DNA of 64,000 nucleotides, from assembly GCA_022402445.1 (NCBI GenBank), contig JAKRSF010000003.1, positions 62,001 to 126,000 of the forward strand. Reading direction: 5' to 3'. The translations under genes were made by a program, and so were the position numbers. The notes under the pieces were generated by a model, which saw only the letters and a list, made by a program, of their open reading frames with translations, had not been told where the DNA came from and did not search any database. Origin of the DNA: Cyanobacteriota bacterium. GTDB taxonomy: Bacteria > Cyanobacteriota > Cyanobacteriia > CACIAM-69d. This document shows positions 59,595 to 64,000 of the stretch, in pieces. Every line of letters begins with the position of its first letter. Position 1 is the first letter of the stretch.

Positions 59595-61931
59595 ATGGCC
59601 AACCCGATCGTCAAGCGGTACCTGCTCGCCCTTCGCAAGTACTTTTGGATCATTCCCATCTTCCCGGTCCTGGGGATGGCCGGGGGCGGCTTCGTGGCCA
59701 TCCAACCGGCCCCCGATCCCACCTTCCGCACGGCGGGCATCCTGTCCTATCGGCAACAGGAACTCTCCTTTTCGCAAACCGGCGCGGAAATCCAACAGCA
59801 GGGGCAGGCCCTCACTAAGGATCTGCTGCTGTCCGATGAGGTGCTCGAAGGGGTCGCCAGCGGCATTCGGGTCAAGCCCGAGGAAATTCTCAAGAAGGCA
59901 GATTTAAAATTCGTCGTGCCCGATCGCAAGAAGGAGCCGACGGCTTCTCCCCACATTGAGGTGCTCTATAAGGATGACAACCCTCGGCGGGCCTTGGTGG
60001 CGACGGAGCTGCTGATGACGCTGATGGTGGAAAAAAGTCGGCAGTTGAATTCGGCGCGCCTCCAGGGGTTGATCGAGGGGATCCGCGATCGCCTGCCGTT
60101 GGTCACCCAGGAATTGCGGGAGGCGGAGCAGCGGCTAGAGCGCTACGATCGCCAGGAGGGGGCCGCGATTTTGGCGGTGCAGAATGGTTCCCTGGTGGGG
60201 GCGATCGCCGGGAGCCGTCAGCAGCAGCGCCAGCTTCAGCTCCAGCTCGAGGGGATTAATGCCCAGATCCAGAGCCTAGAGCGGCGGCTGGGCCTGACGG
60301 TGGATGAAGCCTATGTGTCCTCGGCCCTCAGTTCCGATCCGCTGCTGGGGCAACTGCGGGGCCAGTTGCAGTTGGCGGAATCCGAGCTGGCGATCCAGTC
60401 CAAACGGCTGCGGGCGGAACATCCCACCATCAAGGAGTTGCAGCGCCAGAAGGAGACCTATGATGAACTGCTGCGCGATCGCGCGGCGGAGGTCATTTCT
60501 GGCGGTCCGGCGGCGTCCTTCCGCGACAGTGCCCGCATCCGCCGCGAAAGCACCCTGGATCCGGCCCGTCAGCAACTGGCGAACAGTTTGGTGGCCCTGC
60601 GGACCCAGCAGGAAACGATCGCCCAGCAGTTGGCCCTGTCCCGGCGCTCGGAGCTGGAACTGCGCCAGGAATATCAAACGATTCCCAATAAGCAACTGGA
60701 GCGCGATCGCCTCGCCCAGCAGGTGGCCCTGAAGAAGGCCATCTATGACCGCATCCAGAGCAAATTAGTCGATTCCGAGGCCGCAGAGGCGGAAACCGTC
60801 AGCAGCCTCGCGATCGCGCGGCCCGCCAGCCTCTCGGAACAGATGGTGCCCACCAGTCCGCGTCTGGTGCTGATGCTGCTGCTGGGGGGTGCCGGGGGCT
60901 TCGTGGGCAGCATGGTGGTGCTCCTGGTGCTGGGGATACTCGACGGGCGCTACCAAACCGCCAGCGAAATCGCCAAGGCCCTGGCCGATCGCGAGGTGCC
61001 GGTGTTGGGGCGTTTGCCTGACCTGACCATCGAGGGGCAACTGCCGGGGGTGCTGCCGGTGCTGCTCGAACCGTCCCCCTATGGGGATGCCTATGAGCTA
61101 TTCCGCAGCAATATCCGCCGCCTCAATAGCAAGTGGCAGGTGTTGACCATCGCCAGCTTGCAGCCGAAGGAGGGCAAGAGTGTGGTGGCCTACAACCTGG
61201 CGATCGCGTCGGCCCGGGCGGGTAAGCGGACCCTGCTGCTGGAGATGAACCTGCGGGGCAAGTCCGAGGGGCGATCGGTGGGGGTGCCGGTGCATCCGGA
61301 AGCCTATGACGATCCGCTCAAGTACTACGACAGCCTGAGCGACTGTATGCGGATGGTGCCCGCGATTGAAAATCTCTACCTGGTGCCGTCGCCGGGACCG
61401 CAGGGGAATACGGCGGAAATCCTCGAGTCGAGTGAACTGAAGCGGCTGTTTGATGAGGCGCGATCGCGGTTCGATATGGTCATTGTCGATTCCACAGCGC
61501 TGAGCCTGTGCAACGATACGCTGCTGCTGGAACCCTTGACGGATGGCCTCATTCTCGTGGCGCGGCCCGGTCTGACGGAGAGCAAGCGCTTCACCCAAAA
61601 GGTGGACGAGATGATGGATGAGGAAACCACCACCGTGCGCCTGTTGGCCGCCGCGATCGATGGGGATAGCCCAGCGGCCCTGATGCCCGAAGAGGAAGAG
61701 GAGTTTGACGAAGAGGGGCTCGATGGCTTCGAGGCGGAGGCCCTGGACAACTACGAAACCGCGAGGGCTCCCAGGGATCAGGGCGATCGCGAACTGGTCC
61801 GCGCCATCTTGGATCTGGAGGGGGATCCCGGCCACGCCAACGGCAATGGGCACACCAACGGCAATGGGCACGCCAATGGCAACGGTCAAGGGGGCAAGCG
61901 GCGCATTCCCATCGGCCTGCGCGATCGCTAG
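59595..61931 (+). CDS. Wzz/BY-kinase-like chain-length protein with degenerate ATPase motifs
   Basis: 778 residues from the ATG at 59595 (MANPIVKRYLLALRKYFWII); the upstream open frame is translated repeat. First membrane helix at about 15-33, a periplasmic region with long coiled coils (about 150-400), second helix at about 417-437 (LVLMLLLGGAGGFVGSMVVLLVLG), then a cytoplasmic BY-kinase-like domain. Its Walker A region is LQPKEGKS, Walker A' reads LLLEMNLRGKS (usual DxDxR becomes ExNxR) and Walker B reads MVIVDSTALS. The tail has GNGH repeats and no tyrosine cluster. It likely controls polysaccharide export or chain length with weak or no kinase activity (inference). Confidence 0.85.
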   Translation: MANPIVKRYLLALRKYFWIIPIFPVLGMAGGGFVAIQPAPDPTFRTAGILSYRQQELSFSQTGAEIQQQGQALTKDLLLSDEVLEGVASGIRVKPEEILKKADLKFVVPDRKKEPTASPHIEVLYKDDNPRRALVATELLMTLMVEKSRQLNSARLQGLIEGIRDRLPLVTQELREAEQRLERYDRQEGAAILAVQNGSLVGAIAGSRQQQRQLQLQLEGINAQIQSLERRLGLTVDEAYVSSALSSDPLLGQLRGQLQLAESELAIQSKRLRAEHPTIKELQRQKETYDELLRDRAAEVISGGPAASFRDSARIRRESTLDPARQQLANSLVALRTQQETIAQQLALSRRSELELRQEYQTIPNKQLERDRLAQQVALKKAIYDRIQSKLVDSEAAEAETVSSLAIARPASLSEQMVPTSPRLVLMLLLGGAGGFVGSMVVLLVLGILDGRYQTASEIAKALADREVPVLGRLPDLTIEGQLPGVLPVLLEPSPYGDAYELFRSNIRRLNSKWQVLTIASLQPKEGKSVVAYNLAIASARAGKRTLLLEMNLRGKSEGRSVGVPVHPEAYDDPLKYYDSLSDCMRMVPAIENLYLVPSPGPQGNTAEILESSELKRLFDEARSRFDMVIVDSTALSLCNDTLLLEPLTDGLILVARPGLTESKRFTQKVDEMMDEETTTVRLLAAAIDGDSPAALMPEEEEEFDEEGLDGFEAEALDNYETARAPRDQGDRELVRAILDLEGDPGHANGNGHTNGNGHANGNGQGGKRRIPIGLRDR

Positions 61932-62125
61932 GGCCACCACCGCCGCCACAACTTTGTAGAAATCCTGATGGGGCCTATGGGGTTGATCGGCGGCGGGCGG
62001 GTATCAAGGGTAACCAGAGCAGCGGGGGAAGCGGGGGATATTGAGATATCCCTTAATTTGCTGTCGGTCGGGGGGGAAGCCGTCAGAATGGTAGGCAATT
62101 CTTGACGACCGCTGATCAGCCGCCA

Positions 62126-64000
62126 TGACTGCCCTGAAGCCTGAAATTGTCATCCCACGCGATCGCCAACCCCTCGACGCCATCTTTGCCCCCAACAGCG
62201 TCGCCGTGATCGGTGCGACGGAGCGCGAGGGCAGCGTGGGGCGCACCCTCCTGCGGAATTTGATCGCGACCCCCTTCGGCGGCACGGTCTATCCGGTCAA
62301 TCCGAAGCGATCGAGCATCATGGGTATCAAAGCCTACCCGTCGATCGCGGAGGTGCCCGATCGCGTGGACCTGGCCATCATCATCACCCCCGCCCGCACG
62401 GTGCCCGGTTTGATTGATCAGTGCATCGCCGCCGGAGTTAAGGGCGCGATCGTCATCTCCGCCGGGTTTAAGGAAGTCGGCCCCGAGGGCATCGAACTGG
62501 AGCGCCAGATCCTCGCCAGCGCCCGCGCCGCCAATTTACGCCTGATTGGCCCCAACTGCCTCGGCGTCATGAATCCCCTCACGGGCCTCAATGCCACGTT
62601 TGCCAGCGTCATGGCCCGACCGGGGAATGTGGCCTTCATCAGCCAGAGCGGTGCCCTGTGTACGGCGATTCTGGACTGGAGTTTCCGGGAGAATGTGGGC
62701 TTTAGCGCCTTCGTGTCCATCGGCTCGATGCTGGATGTGAACTGGGGCGATCTGATCGAATACCTCGGGGACGATCCGCGCACCCACAGTATCGCCATCT
62801 ATATGGAAACCATTGGCGATGCCCAGTCGTTCCTGTCCGCCGCGCGGGAGGTGGCCCTCACAAAGCCGATTATTGTGATTAAGGCGGGGCGTACGGCGGC
62901 GGCGGCCCAGGCGGCGGCTTCCCATACGGGGTCGTTGGCGGGGGCGGATGATGTGCTGGATGCGGCGTTCCGGCGCTGCGGGGTCCTGCGGGTGGATTCG
63001 ATCGAGGATTTGTTTGACATGACGGAGGTGCTGGCGAAGCAGCCGCGATCGCGGGGGAACCGCCTCACCATTTTGACCAACGCCGGGGGGCCGGGGGTGC
63101 TGGCCACCGATGCCCTGATCGGCGGCGGCGGGCGCTTGGCGGAGCTGGCCCCGGAGACGATCGCCAAGCTCGATGAATTTTTGCCCGCCGCCTGGAGCCG
63201 CCATAACCCCGTCGATATCCTCGGGGACGCGGATCCGGAACGCTATGCCCGCGCGATCGATGTGCTGATGGCGGACCCCAACAGCGACGGCCTCATGGCC
63301 ATCCTCACGCCCCAGGACATGACCGACCCCACCCGCACCGCCGAGGCCCTCAAGGGCTACGCCACCGCCGTGGATAAGCCGCTGCTGGCCTGCTGGATGG
63401 GGGGCGCGGGGGTGTCCACCGGCGAAGAAATTCTCAATAAGGCGGGCATTTTCACCCTGCCCTATCCCGACGCCGCCACCAGCGTTTTTAACTACCTCTG
63501 GCGCTACAGCTACAACCTGCGGGGCCTCTACGAAACCCCCAACAGTTCCGCCGGCAGCTTTGCCCAGGAACCCCAGCGGGAGGTGGTGGCCCAGATTTTG
63601 AGCGAGGCCCTGGCGGCGGGGCGGACGCTCCTGACGGAGTTTGAATCGAAGCGGGTGCTGGCGGCCTACGGCATTCCCACCGTGGAGACGCACATCGCCA
63701 CGAAACTCGAAGAGGCGGTGGAAATTGCCAATGACCTGGGCTATCCCGTCGCCCTCAAACTCTATTCGGAAACCATTACCCACAAGACCGATGTGGGGGG
63801 CGTGCGCCTGAATTTGCAAAATGCCAATGAGGTGCGCTGGGCCTATCTGGCGATCGTGGCGTCCGTGGCGATCGCGATGCGCCACAAACCGGACAAAAAA
63901 TCCCTGACCGAAGACTTTCTGGGGGTCACGGTGCAGCCCATGCTCAAGCTGGATGGCTATGAGCTAATCATTGGCAGCAGTGTGGATCCGCAGTTTGGCC
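62126..64000 (+). CDS. ADP-forming acyl-CoA synthetase family protein (3' truncated)
   Basis: First 625 codons of a gene that runs off the window; ATG at 62126. CoA-binding domain with [22 protein letters not shown] and [19 protein letters not shown]; succinyl-CoA synthetase-like flavodoxin part with [14 protein letters not shown] and [17 protein letters not shown]; phospho-His candidate in [21 protein letters not shown]; then the start of an ATP-grasp domain ([43 protein letters not shown]). This fits ADP-forming acetyl-CoA synthetases and the longer Pat-type proteins that end in a GNAT acetyltransferase. Which one cannot be seen because the C-terminus is missing. Confidence 0.9.

Noticed and set aside
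62536-63885. 449-residue minus-strand frame
   Set aside because: Antisense to the acyl-CoA synthetase gene, whose motifs are unambiguous.

Overview
The window is a 64 kb piece of a cyanobacterial chromosome. It is GC-rich and saturated with the HIP1 octamer GCGATCGC. It carries genes typical of oxygenic phototrophs: gun4 (Mg-chelatase regulator), crtQ (zeta-carotene desaturase), an ictB-type membrane protein, a SufA-type Fe-S carrier, and small families such as DUF309, DUF2949 and the Npun_F0813-like family. A hetZ-like and a patU3-like gene lie side by side, which points to a filamentous lineage (inference). Both ends cut through a gene.

Layout. 1-3.4 kb: end of a peptide-type ABC substrate-binding protein, then a patch of remnants and accessory genes (SnoaL-like, DUF1016 nuclease) separated by copies of one short segment. 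3.5-10.4 kb: secreted pentapeptide protein with an overlapping TPR gene, gun4, ictB, an RTX trypsin-like protease overlapping a sodX-type peptidase, and a ferredoxin. 10.5-19.8 kb: hisZ, DnaJ-TPR protein, inositol monophosphatase, SNase-like nuclease, 2Fe-2S ferredoxin, tRNA-Ser(GGA), DUF309, DUF58, patU3/hetZ, and a conserved small protein. 19.9-22.3 kb: a two-gene unit in which a PD-(D/E)XK nuclease-like domain is fused to a ParA ATPase, followed by a ParB-like protein without the usual HTH. This is the strongest candidate for an undescribed system. 22.3-33 kb: acyltransferase, galE, two glycosyltransferases, a cation/proton antiporter, an operon ending in cysT, a conserved cyanobacterial protein, and tRNA-Arg(TCT).

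33-48.6 kb: SRPBCC protein, a pentapeptide protein with a hexanucleotide repeat tract, hslO, a second SRPBCC protein with crtQ, sufA, TPR protein, small proteins, tRNA-Ser(GCT), a histidine kinase, a TPR protein, a GAF protein and chrA. 48.6-52.7 kb: a compositionally different island with an EcsC/TerB-like protein and two PIN-domain toxin-antitoxin pairs. 52.7-64 kb: ABC-2 permease, plsC, ispD, then a surface-polysaccharide cluster (GT9, gmhB, a GT-like protein, a Wzz/BY-kinase-like protein) and the start of an ADP-forming acyl-CoA synthetase.

The genes fall into envelope polysaccharide and lipid synthesis (galE, GT2, GT4, GT9, gmhB, wzz-like, plsC), photosynthetic pigments and carbon supply (gun4, crtQ, ispD, ictB), Fe-S and redox proteins, and mobile or defence-like accessory modules. 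Several dispersed repeat families occupy the gaps between genes. All functions come from reading translated sequence by eye; no database search was run.
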